NCBI RefSeq assembly: GCF_900451175.1
Contig: NZ_UGJJ01000001.1
Location: 744,001-808,000, forward strand
From: Kingella potus
GTDB taxonomy: Bacteria > Pseudomonadota > Gammaproteobacteria > Burkholderiales > Neisseriaceae
Direction: 5' to 3'
DNA: 64,000 nt
Shown here: piece by piece, positions 24,662-33,174 of the stretch
Numbering within the stretch: position 1 is the first letter of the stretch
How the letters are laid out: each line of letters starts with the position of its first letter
Notes under the pieces: model-generated
Seen by the model: only the letters and a program-made list of their open reading frames with translations
Told to the model about the DNA's origin: nothing
Database searches by the model: none
Made by a program: the position numbers and the translations under genes

Positions 24662-26311
24662 ATGCTGACCTACACTCCGCCCGAAAGCCGCGCCGCGCCG
24701 CCTACGCATGAAAAATCCTGGATTCTGCTGCTCCTGGTTTTTGCCTGGCTGTGGCCGGGTGTGTTTTCGCACGATTTGTGGAAGCCGCACGAAATTTGGG
24801 CAAACGAGGCGGTGAAAGACGTGCTGGCGGGCGGCAATGCGCTGCTGCCGCAGGTGCAGGGGCACTATGAGGGCGGCATTTCTTTTCTGTATGTCTGGCT
24901 TGCGGCGCAGTGCCGCGTGTTGTTTTCGCCGTGGCTGGCAGACGCGTATTCGGCCATGCGTTTTGCGGGCGTGTTTTTTACCGCCGTCGGGCTTTTCTGC
25001 TGCGGCATGGCGGGCTTCCGGCTGGCGGGGCGGCATCAGGGGCGCAGCGTGGTGCTGATTCTGATTGGCTGCGCGGGGCTGATTGCCAACTCCCACCTGC
25101 TCGGCGGCGTGCCGGTGCAGTTTGCCGCGACGGGCATGTGCCTGTACGGGCTGGCCGAAGCGCGGCGGCGGGTGATTTTTGCCGCGCTGCTGACGGGTGG
25201 CGGCTGGGCTTTGCTGTCGGTGTCGGGCGGCTGGGCGGTAACGGCGGTGCTGATGTTTGCCGCCTGCCTGTCGCCGTTTTTTTCGCCGGCGTGGCGCGAG
25301 AGGCGGTTTTACGCCGCGCTTTCGGCGGCTTTCGCGCTGGGCGTGCCGCTGGTGCTGCTTTATCCGACCGCGCTTTATTTTTCCTCGCCGGCCGCTTTCG
25401 AGTGGTGGCGCGGGAATGCGGTGTTCGGCATTTTCGGCGGCACGGATGCCTGGCGGCTGTCGTTCCAGCCTGTTTATTATGTGAAAAACCTGTTGTGGTT
25501 TGCCTTTCCCGCCTGGCCGCTGGCTTTGTGGACGTGTGCCCGACGGGGTTTTCTGCGGCAGGACTGGGCCGCGCCCGCCCTGTCGTGGCTGGCGGCGGCC
25601 GGGCTGCTGCTGGCGTTTGCGCCTAAGGCGGGCACGGACAGCCTGATCTGGCTGCTGCCGCCGCTCGCCCTGCTCGGTGCGGCACGGCTCGACGGCCTGC
25701 GGCGCGGCGCGGCGGCGTTTGCCAACTGGTTCGGCATCATGATTTTCGGCGCACTCGCGGTGTTTTTGTGGACGGGCTGGCTGGCGATGAATTTCGGCTG
25801 GCCGGCGAAACTGGCGGAGCGTTCGGCTTATTTCAGCCCGTATTACACGCCCGATTTCGACATTGTGCCGATTATCGTGGCCGTGTTGTTCACGCCGCTG
25901 TGGCTGCGGGCGGTAACGCGCAAAAACGTGCGCGGACGGCAGGCGGTAACCAACTGGGCGGCGGGGATGACGCTGGTGTGGGCTTTGCTGATGACGCTGT
26001 TTCTGCCCTGGCTCGATGCGGTGAAAAGCTACCGCCCCGTGGTGGAACGCATGGAGGCTGCCGCGCCCGCCGCGCTGCATACGGGCGCGGAATGCCTATT
26101 CATCGGCGCGGACACGCCGTCGGCACGCGCTGCCTGGGGCGAATACGGCCGCCTGCCTTTTTCCGCCGCCAATCCGGCCTGCCGCTACCGCCTGATCCAA
26201 ACCGGCAGCGCGGACACGCCGCCGCCCGCAGGCTACCGCACCGTCTGGCAGGGCGGTCGTCCGCGCAGCAAAACCGAGCATTTCGTTTTATTGGAAAGCA
26301 TACAGCCCTAA
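24662..26311 (+). CDS. GT-C-fold membrane glycosyltransferase-like protein (ArnT/PMT type)
   Basis: This 549-residue polytopic membrane protein has an N-terminal helix, then a large loop beginning HDLWKPHEIWANEAVKDVL, the position where ArnT/PMT-type enzymes carry their catalytic acidic residues. About ten further hydrophobic helices and a soluble C-terminal domain (about 450-549) follow. Related enzymes move a sugar from a polyprenyl-phosphate carrier to lipid A or protein. Donor and acceptor are unknown. No ribosome-binding site is obvious before the ATG. Confidence 0.7.
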   Translation: MLTYTPPESRAAPPTHEKSWILLLLVFAWLWPGVFSHDLWKPHEIWANEAVKDVLAGGNALLPQVQGHYEGGISFLYVWLAAQCRVLFSPWLADAYSAMRFAGVFFTAVGLFCCGMAGFRLAGRHQGRSVVLILIGCAGLIANSHLLGGVPVQFAATGMCLYGLAEARRRVIFAALLTGGGWALLSVSGGWAVTAVLMFAACLSPFFSPAWRERRFYAALSAAFALGVPLVLLYPTALYFSSPAAFEWWRGNAVFGIFGGTDAWRLSFQPVYYVKNLLWFAFPAWPLALWTCARRGFLRQDWAAPALSWLAAAGLLLAFAPKAGTDSLIWLLPPLALLGAARLDGLRRGAAAFANWFGIMIFGALAVFLWTGWLAMNFGWPAKLAERSAYFSPYYTPDFDIVPIIVAVLFTPLWLRAVTRKNVRGRQAVTNWAAGMTLVWALLMTLFLPWLDAVKSYRPVVERMEAAAPAALHTGAECLFIGADTPSARAAWGEYGRLPFSAANPACRYRLIQTGSADTPPPAGYRTVWQGGRPRSKTEHFVLLESIQP

Positions 26312-26421
26312 GCGCATAAAGGCCGTCTGAAAATACGGCGGCGGCAAAGCGGGCTTCTGCATCGCTGCCGTGCTGCTGCCAACGCCTTTTGCGCACGAAT
26401 ATACCGCACAGGCAAAGCAAG

Positions 26422-26463
26422 AGGCCGTCTGAAAACGGCTTTTCCTGTTTTCAGACGGCCTTT
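26422..26463. terminator. DUS inverted-pair terminator
   Basis: AGGCCGTCTGAAAACGG and its complement are separated by about eight bases and followed by TTTC, between the membrane protein gene and pdxA. Confidence 0.55.
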
Positions 26464-26497
26464 CCCGATTCCGCCGCCACCACCACACGGACAAACC

Positions 26498-27511
26498 ATG
26501 ACACTACCCGTTATCGCCGTTACTTCCGGCGAACCTGCCGGCATCGGCCCCGACATCTGCCTAGGCCTTGCCGGCAGCCCGCTGCCCTGCCGCTCCGTCG
26601 TCCTCGGCGACCGGCATTTGCTTGCCCGCCGTGCCGCCATGCTCGGCAGGCAGGCGGCCGTCCGCGACTTCGACCCCGCCCGCCCGCCCGAAGCCGGCGC
26701 ACTCGAAGTGCTGCACCTACCCCTTGCCGCCCCCTGCGAAGCAGGCCGTCTGAATCCCGCCAACGCCTCCTACGTCCTAAACCTGCTCGACACCGCCTAT
26801 GCGGGCATCACGCGGGGCACATTCGCCGCCATGGTTACCGCCCCGCTGCACAAAGGCGTGATCAACGATGCGCAAAGCGGCCGCCCCGCCGCCTTTTTCA
26901 GCGGCCACACCGAATACCTCGCACAAAAAAGCGGCACGGAACACGTCGTCATGATGCTGGCCGGCGGCGGCCTGCGCGTCGCCCTAGCCACCACCCACCT
27001 GCCGCTCAAAGACGTGCCCGCCGCCCTCACCCGCGAATCCCTGTGCGCCACCGTCCGCATCCTGCATGGCGACCTGCAACGCAAATTCGGCATCGCCGCC
27101 CCGCGCATCCTTGCCGCCGGCCTCAATCCGCACGCCGGCGAAGGCGGCCATCTCGGCAGCGAAGAAAACGACACCATCATCCCCGCCCTCGAAGCCCTGC
27201 GCGCCGAAGGCATAGACGTGCGCGGCCCCTATCCTGCCGACACCCTGTTCCAGCCCTTTTTGCTGCGCGGTGCCGATGCCGTTCTCGCCATGTACCACGA
27301 CCAGGGGCTGCCCGTCCTCAAATACGCCTCCTTCGGACAAGGCGTGAACATCACCCTCGGCCTTCCCTTCGTGCGCACCTCCGTCGACCACGGCACCGCC
27401 CTCGACCTTGCGGGCAGCGGCAGAGCCGACGGCGGCAGCCTGATCGAAGCCGTCAAAACCGCCGTGCAGATGGCGTGCGCCGCAGGCGGAAACACACAAA
27501 AGGCCGTCTGA
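26498..27511 (+). CDS. pdxA: 4-hydroxythreonine-4-phosphate dehydrogenase
   Basis: This 337-residue NAD-dependent enzyme oxidises and decarboxylates 4-phosphohydroxy-L-threonine in the DXP-dependent route to vitamin B6. GEPAGIGPDI (8-17), MVTAPLHKGVIN, FFSGHTEYLA, ATTHLPLKDVP, GLNPHAGEGGHLGSEE and AMYHDQGLPVLKY carry the substrate- and metal-binding histidines. The DUS stop gives the C-terminus TQKAV. Codons are strongly GC-biased as in most core genes here. Confidence 0.97.
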   Translation: MTLPVIAVTSGEPAGIGPDICLGLAGSPLPCRSVVLGDRHLLARRAAMLGRQAAVRDFDPARPPEAGALEVLHLPLAAPCEAGRLNPANASYVLNLLDTAYAGITRGTFAAMVTAPLHKGVINDAQSGRPAAFFSGHTEYLAQKSGTEHVVMMLAGGGLRVALATTHLPLKDVPAALTRESLCATVRILHGDLQRKFGIAAPRILAAGLNPHAGEGGHLGSEENDTIIPALEALRAEGIDVRGPYPADTLFQPFLLRGADAVLAMYHDQGLPVLKYASFGQGVNITLGLPFVRTSVDHGTALDLAGSGRADGGSLIEAVKTAVQMACAAGGNTQKAV

Positions 27512-27629
27512 AAACGAGTGCAGCGAGTTTTAGCGAAGCAAAAACGGACACAGCGAGTTTCAGCGCAGCAAAACCAGCCCTGCGGACAGAGCCGTTTCAG
27601 ACGGCCTCCAACCACCGAAAGGACAAACC

Positions 27630-28322
27630 GTGAAAGCCATGATACTTGCCGCAGGACGCGGCGAAAGAATGCGCCCGCTCACCGACACCACGCCCAAACC
27701 CCTGTTGCAGGCGGGGCGCGAACCGCTGATCGGCTGGCATTTGCGCCGCCTCAAAGCGGCCGGCATCGAAGAAATCGTCATCAACCACGCCTGGCTCGGC
27801 AGCCTGATTGAAGAGCGGCTCGGCAACGGAGCGGCCTACGGCGTAAGCATCGCCTACTCGCCCGAAGGCGGGCAGGGTCTCGAAACCGCAGGCGGCATCG
27901 CCACCGCCCTGCCGCTGCTGGGCGGAGAGCCCTTCCTCGTCGTCAACGGCGACATTCTCGCCGACATCGATTTCTCCGCCGCCGTGCGCGGCAGCGAAGC
28001 CATGCTGGCGGACGGACTGGCGCACCTGTGGCTGGCCGCCAACCCGCCGCACCACCCCGAAGGCGATTTTTCCCTTTTTTCAGACGGCCTCGTCCGTCCC
28101 GAAGGGCAAGGCAGCATGCGGCTCACATTTGCCGGCTGCGGCCTCTACCGCCCCGAGTTGTTTTCCGCCACCCCGCCCCACCAAGCCGCCAAACTCGCCC
28201 CCCTGCTGCGGCAGGCTATGGCAAAAAACCAAGTGCGCGGCACCCGCCACCGGGGACTGTGGCTCGATGTCGGCACACCGCAGCGGCTGGAAGAAGCGCG
28301 GCGGATCGCGGCGGACTGGTAG
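27630..28322 (+). CDS. murU: Nucleotidyltransferase, MurU-like
   Basis: This 230-residue protein resembles N-acetylmuramate 1-phosphate uridylyltransferase, which recycles MurNAc to UDP-MurNAc and bypasses early peptidoglycan synthesis. LAAGRGERMRPLTDTTPKPL (6-25) is the nucleotide-binding signature; VVNGDILADID carries the metal-binding aspartate, and LWLDVGTPQRLEEA is typical near the end. The start is GTG at 27630, with GAAAGGA eight bases before. A DUS inside the gene gives SLFSDGLVRPEG, probably a surface-loop insertion. Other sugar-1-phosphate nucleotidyltransferases are possible. Confidence 0.85.
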   Translation: MKAMILAAGRGERMRPLTDTTPKPLLQAGREPLIGWHLRRLKAAGIEEIVINHAWLGSLIEERLGNGAAYGVSIAYSPEGGQGLETAGGIATALPLLGGEPFLVVNGDILADIDFSAAVRGSEAMLADGLAHLWLAANPPHHPEGDFSLFSDGLVRPEGQGSMRLTFAGCGLYRPELFSATPPHQAAKLAPLLRQAMAKNQVRGTRHRGLWLDVGTPQRLEEARRIAADW

Positions 28323-28540
28323 GCGGCGCATACATCAAGGCGGCCTTTGCACCAATATGGCCTTTGCCGTTCAGCAAGATGTGCGGCTCTGCCATGCACG
28401 TGTTTTGCGCCACAGCATATTCAGACGGCCTTTGCGTTATGTCCGGAAACGCGTGCGTCGCTTTGGGGCGACACACCCTACGCGTCATGCGGATAGCGGG
28501 CGGATTTTTTATTTGGCTTTTCGTTAATAGAGGAGCACCG

Positions 28541-29500
28541 ATGAACGCCGATTACCACTACATCATTGAACAGGCAGGCAAAGCGCCGTCCGGTCATAAC
28601 AGCCAACCGTGGCGCTTTGCCGTGCGTGCGGAGGAAATCGTCCTCTATCCCGACTTGCGCCAAGCGCTGCCCATCGTTGACCCCGACAAGCGCGAACTTT
28701 TTATCAGCCTTGGCTGCGCGCTGGAAAACCTCTGCCTTGCCGCCGCCGCGCGTGGTTATCGTACGGATATTCATGAAGCGGCAGACGGCGGTATCGCCAT
28801 CGCCTTGGAAAAAAGTGCCGACATCGCGCCTGCACCGCTGGCCGCCTATATCGAGTGTAGCCAGACCAACCGCAGCGCCTACGACGGCCGCGCCATCCCC
28901 GCCGACACCCTGCAAGCCATCCTCACCGCCTGCAAACAAGAAGACGGGCTGCGCCTGCAAGCCTTCCCCGTCGGCAGCGCGGAAAGCGCGCAACTCTGCG
29001 AACAGATTATGGCGGGCAACCGTGTGCAAATGGCCGACCCCGCTTTCAAAGCCGAACTGCTTTCCTGGCTGCGCTTCAACGCCAAGCAAGTGCAGGCGAC
29101 GCGCAGCGGCATCAGCTACGCGGTTATCGGCGCACCGGCGCTGCCCGCGTGGTTGTCGCGCCCCATCGTGCGTAGCATGCTCAACGACAAACGGCAAAAC
29201 CGCCTCGATAGCGCCAATATTGCCTCCTCCTCGCATCTTGTTCTGCTCGACAGCCGCGCCGATGACCGCGCCACTTGGCTGCGTTGCGGCCGCCTGCTGC
29301 AACGGCTGCTGTTGCAACTCACCGAAGCGGGCATCGCCCATGCCTTCCTCAACCAGCCCTGCGAAATAGCGGCACTGCGCCAACGCCTGCAAACCGAACC
29401 CTATCTGGCGGGCGGCTACCCGCAAATCCTGCTGCGTATCGGCTACGGCAAGCCCATGCCCTACGCGCCGCGCAAAACGGTGGAAGAGATTTGCGCATAA
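28541..29500 (+). CDS. Acg-like nitroreductase-family protein
   Basis: This 319-residue protein belongs to the nitroreductase-like group with two fused half-domains (Acg type). The N-terminal AGKAPSGHNSQPWRF (12-26) is the FMN-phosphate-binding signature, and the second half contains NDKRQNRLDSANIASSSHLVLL and GYPQILLRIGYGKPMPYAPRKTVEEI. Acg-type proteins may sequester or use flavin; the role here is unknown. AGAGGA lies about seven bases before the ATG at 28541. Confidence 0.82.
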   Translation: MNADYHYIIEQAGKAPSGHNSQPWRFAVRAEEIVLYPDLRQALPIVDPDKRELFISLGCALENLCLAAAARGYRTDIHEAADGGIAIALEKSADIAPAPLAAYIECSQTNRSAYDGRAIPADTLQAILTACKQEDGLRLQAFPVGSAESAQLCEQIMAGNRVQMADPAFKAELLSWLRFNAKQVQATRSGISYAVIGAPALPAWLSRPIVRSMLNDKRQNRLDSANIASSSHLVLLDSRADDRATWLRCGRLLQRLLLQLTEAGIAHAFLNQPCEIAALRQRLQTEPYLAGGYPQILLRIGYGKPMPYAPRKTVEEICA

Positions 29501-29536
29501 GCCACGCTGACACCATGAAAATCCCGCACGACCAAT

Positions 29537-29576
29537 AGGCCGTCTGAAAATCCAAACCTTGTTTTTCAGACGGCCT
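29537..29576. terminator. DUS inverted-pair terminator
   Basis: AGGCCGTCTGAAAA and its complement are about 12 bases apart, 37 bases after the stop of the nitroreductase-like gene. Confidence 0.6.
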
Positions 29577-29934
29577 CCGTCGTTTAAAAAAATCTGCGCT
29601 GCCGGTAGGGTGTGTCGCGTAGCGACGCACGCGTTCTTTATTTTACAAGCAGCCTTTCCGACCAAACCGCAAATCCGCGTACGTCGCCTTTGGGCGACAC
29701 ACCCTACGCGGGGGTTGGCAGGACAAACTAAAAGGCCGTCTGAAACCGCTGAAACCGCTGCGAATCTGCTCCCTCCCTGCGTCTGCGCGTGGGAGGGAAT
29801 CAAGTGTTTGGGCAGAAACACGGCAATGATGCGGCCTGACCCTCCCCCGTAAACGGGGAGGGAATCAAGCTGCCGCCCGTTTTCCCAGCCGCCCGCCGCC
29901 CCAACCCTCCACCGCAGGCGGGAGAAGGAACAGA

Positions 29935-29973
29935 GGCCGTCTGAAAACCTGTTTTGCAAGGTTTTCAGACGGC
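29935..29973. terminator. DUS inverted-pair terminator of the M23 gene
   Basis: GAGGCCGTCTGAAAACC pairs with GGTTTTCAGACGGCCTC around a seven-base loop, one of the longest DUS stems in the window. It lies just beyond the M23 peptidase stop. Confidence 0.7.
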
Positions 29974-30001
29974 CTCAAACCGTATCTGCCGTTTAGAAAA
30001 T

Positions 30002-31315
30002 TTAGAAAATCTGTGCTGCCGTAACGGGCAGGCCGGCCACGGCTTCCATGATGTCTTCGGTGTGCTGCCGCTGGCGCAGGAAGCGGCCCATGCTGATTTT
30101 TTCCATTTTCGGCGTGGGCAGGGCGACGGTGGCGGGATTGACGTGCTGGCCGTTGATACGGGCTTCGTAGTGCAGGTGCGGGCCGGTGGAGCGGCCGGAG
30201 GTGCCGACAAAACCGATGACTTCGCCCGCGCGCACGCGGCCTGCGGCGGGGGAAAACGCGCTGAGGTGGCCGTAGATGGTTTCCACGCCGCCGCCGTGCT
30301 CCATGACGACGGTGTGGCCGTAGCCGCCTTTCCAGCCTTTGAAGGAGATGGTGCCGTCGGCAGGGGCGTAAACGGGTGTGCCGGTCGGGGCGGCGTAGTC
30401 GATGCCGGTGTGCATTTTGACGGTGTGCAGGATGGGGTGGACGCGGATGCCGTAGGGCGAGGAGACGCGGGTGTAGTTTTGCAGCGGCATATAGACGAAG
30501 CTGCCGTTGGCGTTTTCGGATTTGAGCGGCTCGCCTTCGTAGTTGTAGTAGCCGCCCGTGCCGTCGCCTTTGTCGTAATAGTAGGCGCGCCAGGTTTTGC
30601 CGCTTCTGACGATTTCCGCGCCGAGGATGTCGCCGCTGCCCATTTCCTGGCCTCGGAAATACATGGTGTCGTAAAACAGGCGGATTTGGTCGCCTTCTTT
30701 CAGGCTGTCCACGTCAAACTGTTCGCGGAAGATGTCGCGCAGCAGTTCGCGCAGCTCCACGCCCACGCCGGCCTGTGCCAGCGAGCCTTTGGCGGAGGTG
30801 CGCACGACGACGGACACCAGTGTCGGCAGGGTCTTCATTTCGATTTCGGAGGCGGATGCCTGCCATTTCCCTTTGACCCTGCCCAGGGCGATGAGGTTTT
30901 TTTCGCCGTTGTCGTCGTCGTTGAAAAACTGGATGGCGGCGGGGCCGCCGCTGCCGTCCATCAGCACGCTGACGGTCTGACCCGGGTGCAGGCGCAGCAG
31001 TTTTTTGTCTGCGCCGTCTTTGCCCAGGGCGTTGGCGATGTCGGTGTCGGAGAGGCCGTAGCGTTTGAGCATCGATTCGAGGGTGTCGCCTTCGTGTACG
31101 GCTTCTTCCAGCCAGTAGCTGCTTTTGCTTTCCGCCGCAGAGGCCGTCTGAAAAGGCGGCATTTCCTGCACGACGGTGCGGCTTTGCGGCACGACTTCCT
31201 GCGGCGCGGTAAGGGCGTACCAGGCGGCCGTGCCGAGGAGCAGAGCCGCAAGACCTGCCGATATGCGGCGGGCGTTTTTATGCCGCCAAAGGCGGCGGGG
31301 TAAATCTTTGTCCAT
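30002..31315 (-). CDS. M23-family peptidoglycan endopeptidase
   Basis: This 437-residue envelope protein has a short cytoplasmic start (MDKDLPRRLWRHK), one membrane anchor (about 18-36), a LysM/OapA-like region with EGDTLESMLKRYGL, and a C-terminal M23 domain. The zinc ligands are in HTGIDYAAPTGTPVYA and the late HLHYEARING. Enzymes of this type cut D,D-crosslinks for cell-wall growth or separation. The ATG at 31315 is chosen because AGGAAAGAG lies just before it; an in-frame ATG at 31339 lacks one. A DUS adds FQTASAAE after the anchor. Confidence 0.92.
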   Translation of the reverse strand: MDKDLPRRLWRHKNARRISAGLAALLLGTAAWYALTAPQEVVPQSRTVVQEMPPFQTASAAESKSSYWLEEAVHEGDTLESMLKRYGLSDTDIANALGKDGADKKLLRLHPGQTVSVLMDGSGGPAAIQFFNDDDNGEKNLIALGRVKGKWQASASEIEMKTLPTLVSVVVRTSAKGSLAQAGVGVELRELLRDIFREQFDVDSLKEGDQIRLFYDTMYFRGQEMGSGDILGAEIVRSGKTWRAYYYDKGDGTGGYYNYEGEPLKSENANGSFVYMPLQNYTRVSSPYGIRVHPILHTVKMHTGIDYAAPTGTPVYAPADGTISFKGWKGGYGHTVVMEHGGGVETIYGHLSAFSPAAGRVRAGEVIGFVGTSGRSTGPHLHYEARINGQHVNPATVALPTPKMEKISMGRFLRQRQHTEDIMEAVAGLPVTAAQIF

Positions 31316-31476
31316 CTCTTTCCTGTGCCGTATGGGCAAACGGATTTATCAACTATTTGAAATTTAATATTTTTTATTTGAAAATCAGCGGCAAAGTATA
31401 CCACAGGCCGTTTTCCTCCGTCCGATGCGGCGGGCAAAAGCGCGTAAAATGCCGCTTTTTGCCGACTGCCTGCGCC

Positions 31477-32418
31477 ATGAATCTGACTTTCGCCGTTTCC
31501 CTGCCCGAGTGGCCGTCCGAACATCTGTCTGCCGCACCTGCCCTTGCCGCCATGCTGCGTTTCGGACGTTTTGCCGCCGCGCCTGCCTCTTCCGCCGCGT
31601 TTTACGCCCGCACTTTGTGGCGCGGCAGCCTGTGCCGCCTGCTTGCCGCCGAAGCCGGTTTGCCGGACGGGACACCCTGCGTGCTTGCCGCGCCCGTCAG
31701 CCAGCAGATGGGTATGAACCAGGCGCATCAGGCTTGCGGGCGTACGCTCGGTATCACGCCGGACGAGGCTGCCGCCTGGTGCGCGGGGCTGACGGAATTT
31801 TTTGCCGATGCGGGCTGGCGTTTCCATCCCTGCCGCCCGGATTTGTGGCTGCTCTCCCTGCCGCAGCAGCCCGGCTGGCAGGACGTTCCATCGGTGTGGG
31901 CGGCCGACGGGCAGGCCGACGGCATGGAACGCGCCGAAGGTCTTGCGCCGCCGGACTGGCTGGCCGCGCAGACCGAAATCCAAATGTGGCTGCACACCCA
32001 TCCGCTCAATGCCGCCCGCGCCGTGCCGGTAAACGGCGTGTGGCTGTGGCAGGACTCTGTGGGCACGTCGCCGTTTGATTTTACTGCCGCCGATCGCTCC
32101 TGCGCCTTTCTGCCCGACGGCCGCGCCGCTTTCGCCGTGCCGCCCGACTGGGATGCGCTGCAAAGCCTGTTTGCCGCACAGCCGCAGCCTGTTTCCGACG
32201 GCCTGGTTTTTCTCGAAGGCTCTGCCGCAGCCGAATCCGGCCGCAGCCTGCCGGAAGATTGGGACAGGCGTTTCTTTGCCCCCGCTCTGGACGCGCTGCA
32301 CGGAGGCCGTCTGAAAAAGCTGGTGTTGGCAGCGGGCGGTGCAGACGGCGGCAGCTTCGTCCTCACGCCGTACAGCCGTTTCGCCTTTTGGCGGCGGCGC
32401 AGGGCCCGGCCTGCGTGA
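31477..32418 (+). CDS. Conserved protein of the group annotated as cofactor-independent phosphoglycerate mutase-like
   Basis: This 313-residue cytoplasmic protein has no signal peptide. The segment AVPVNGVWLWQDSVG resembles the V-N-x-x-W-x-W-G motif of a betaproteobacterial and Xanthomonas protein group often labelled putative phosphoglycerate mutase, for which enzyme activity is not established. FHPCRPDLWLLSLP and an arginine-rich C-terminus (FWRRRRARPA) also stand out. It has no obvious active-site motif, so I give the family link only moderate weight. Confidence 0.6.
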   Translation: MNLTFAVSLPEWPSEHLSAAPALAAMLRFGRFAAAPASSAAFYARTLWRGSLCRLLAAEAGLPDGTPCVLAAPVSQQMGMNQAHQACGRTLGITPDEAAAWCAGLTEFFADAGWRFHPCRPDLWLLSLPQQPGWQDVPSVWAADGQADGMERAEGLAPPDWLAAQTEIQMWLHTHPLNAARAVPVNGVWLWQDSVGTSPFDFTAADRSCAFLPDGRAAFAVPPDWDALQSLFAAQPQPVSDGLVFLEGSAAAESGRSLPEDWDRRFFAPALDALHGGRLKKLVLAAGGADGGSFVLTPYSRFAFWRRRRARPA

Positions 32419-32456
32419 AATGCGCCGAATCGGTTTAAGCGCATGGCGGGAAACGC

Positions 32457-32462
32457 TATAAT
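32457..32462 (+). promoter_or_regulatory. -10 box of pgpA
   Basis: TATAAT in the context ACGCTATAATGC lies 67 bases before the ATG. Confidence 0.45.
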
Positions 32463-32528
32463 GCGGCCTGCATCCCGCCGCCGCCCGCAGGCGGGGATTT
32501 CAAACCACTGTTACGGAAGGAACATCGT

Positions 32529-33032
32529 ATGTCGCAAACACAAAACCCCATCACGCCCACATGGGAATGGATGACCCGCCGCCCCGTGCGGCTGCTCGGC
32601 TTGGGCTTCGGCGCGGGCCTGGCAAAAAGCGCGCCCGGCACCATCGGTTCGCTGCCTGCCGTGTTCGTTGCCGGCCTGCTGTACGGTATGGGCATCAGCC
32701 ATATCGGCCTGCTGATACTTTCGTTTGTTCTGTTTGCCGCCGGCATTGTCATTTGCAGCGTTGTCAGCGAGGAGCTGGGCAGGGAAGACTACAAGGGGAT
32801 TGTGTGGGACGAGTTTACCGCCATGCTGATGGTGTTTGCCTGCATTCCGCAGGGCTTCGGCTGGTGGATAATCGGATTTTTGGTGTTCCGTTTCTTCGAC
32901 ATCGCCAAACCCCAGCCTGTGAAATGGGCGGATGCCAAAGTGAAGGGCGGCTTGGGTGTGATGCTCGACGATGCCGTTGCCGCCGCCTGCACCGTGGTCG
33001 TTGTCCAGCTTCTGTACTGGATTGTCGGCTGA
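32529..33032 (+). CDS. pgpA: Phosphatidylglycerophosphatase A
   Basis: This 167-residue inner-membrane phosphatase turns phosphatidylglycerol phosphate into phosphatidylglycerol. The PgpA landmarks are GFGAGLAKSAPGTIGSL (27-43), KGIVWDEFTAML and FRFFDIAKPQPVKWAD, followed by GGLGVMLDDAVAA. Four hydrophobic segments are visible and the length is typical. A DUS terminator follows 11 bases after the stop. Confidence 0.96.
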   Translation: MSQTQNPITPTWEWMTRRPVRLLGLGFGAGLAKSAPGTIGSLPAVFVAGLLYGMGISHIGLLILSFVLFAAGIVICSVVSEELGREDYKGIVWDEFTAMLMVFACIPQGFGWWIIGFLVFRFFDIAKPQPVKWADAKVKGGLGVMLDDAVAAACTVVVVQLLYWIVG

Positions 33033-33043
33033 TTCGGCTTCGG

Positions 33044-33075
33044 AGGCCGTCTGAAAACCGTTTTTCAGACGGCCT
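33044..33075 (+). terminator. DUS inverted-pair terminator of pgpA
   Basis: AGGCCGTCTGAAAA pairs with TTTTCAGACGGCCT around a short loop. Confidence 0.65.
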
Positions 33076-33174
33076 CTGCGGTTTTGCTGCGGCACAAGCC
33101 CGCAGCAAAACTTTGTCCTGCGTCTGCTGCCTGTTACGCTTAAATTGTTACTCTTAAAATCAAAGGAATAAAAA

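Larger units (their letters stand above)
29501..30001. repeat. Intergenic region with several palindrome families
   Basis: No gene is visible. It contains DUS hairpins (29537-29576 and 29935-29973), two CGCACGCG-family palindromes in opposite orientation (about 29607-29635 and 29677-29708), and three degenerate TCCCTCCC / GGGAGGG palindromes (about 29769-29798, 29838-29868, 29900-29930). Confidence 0.7.
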
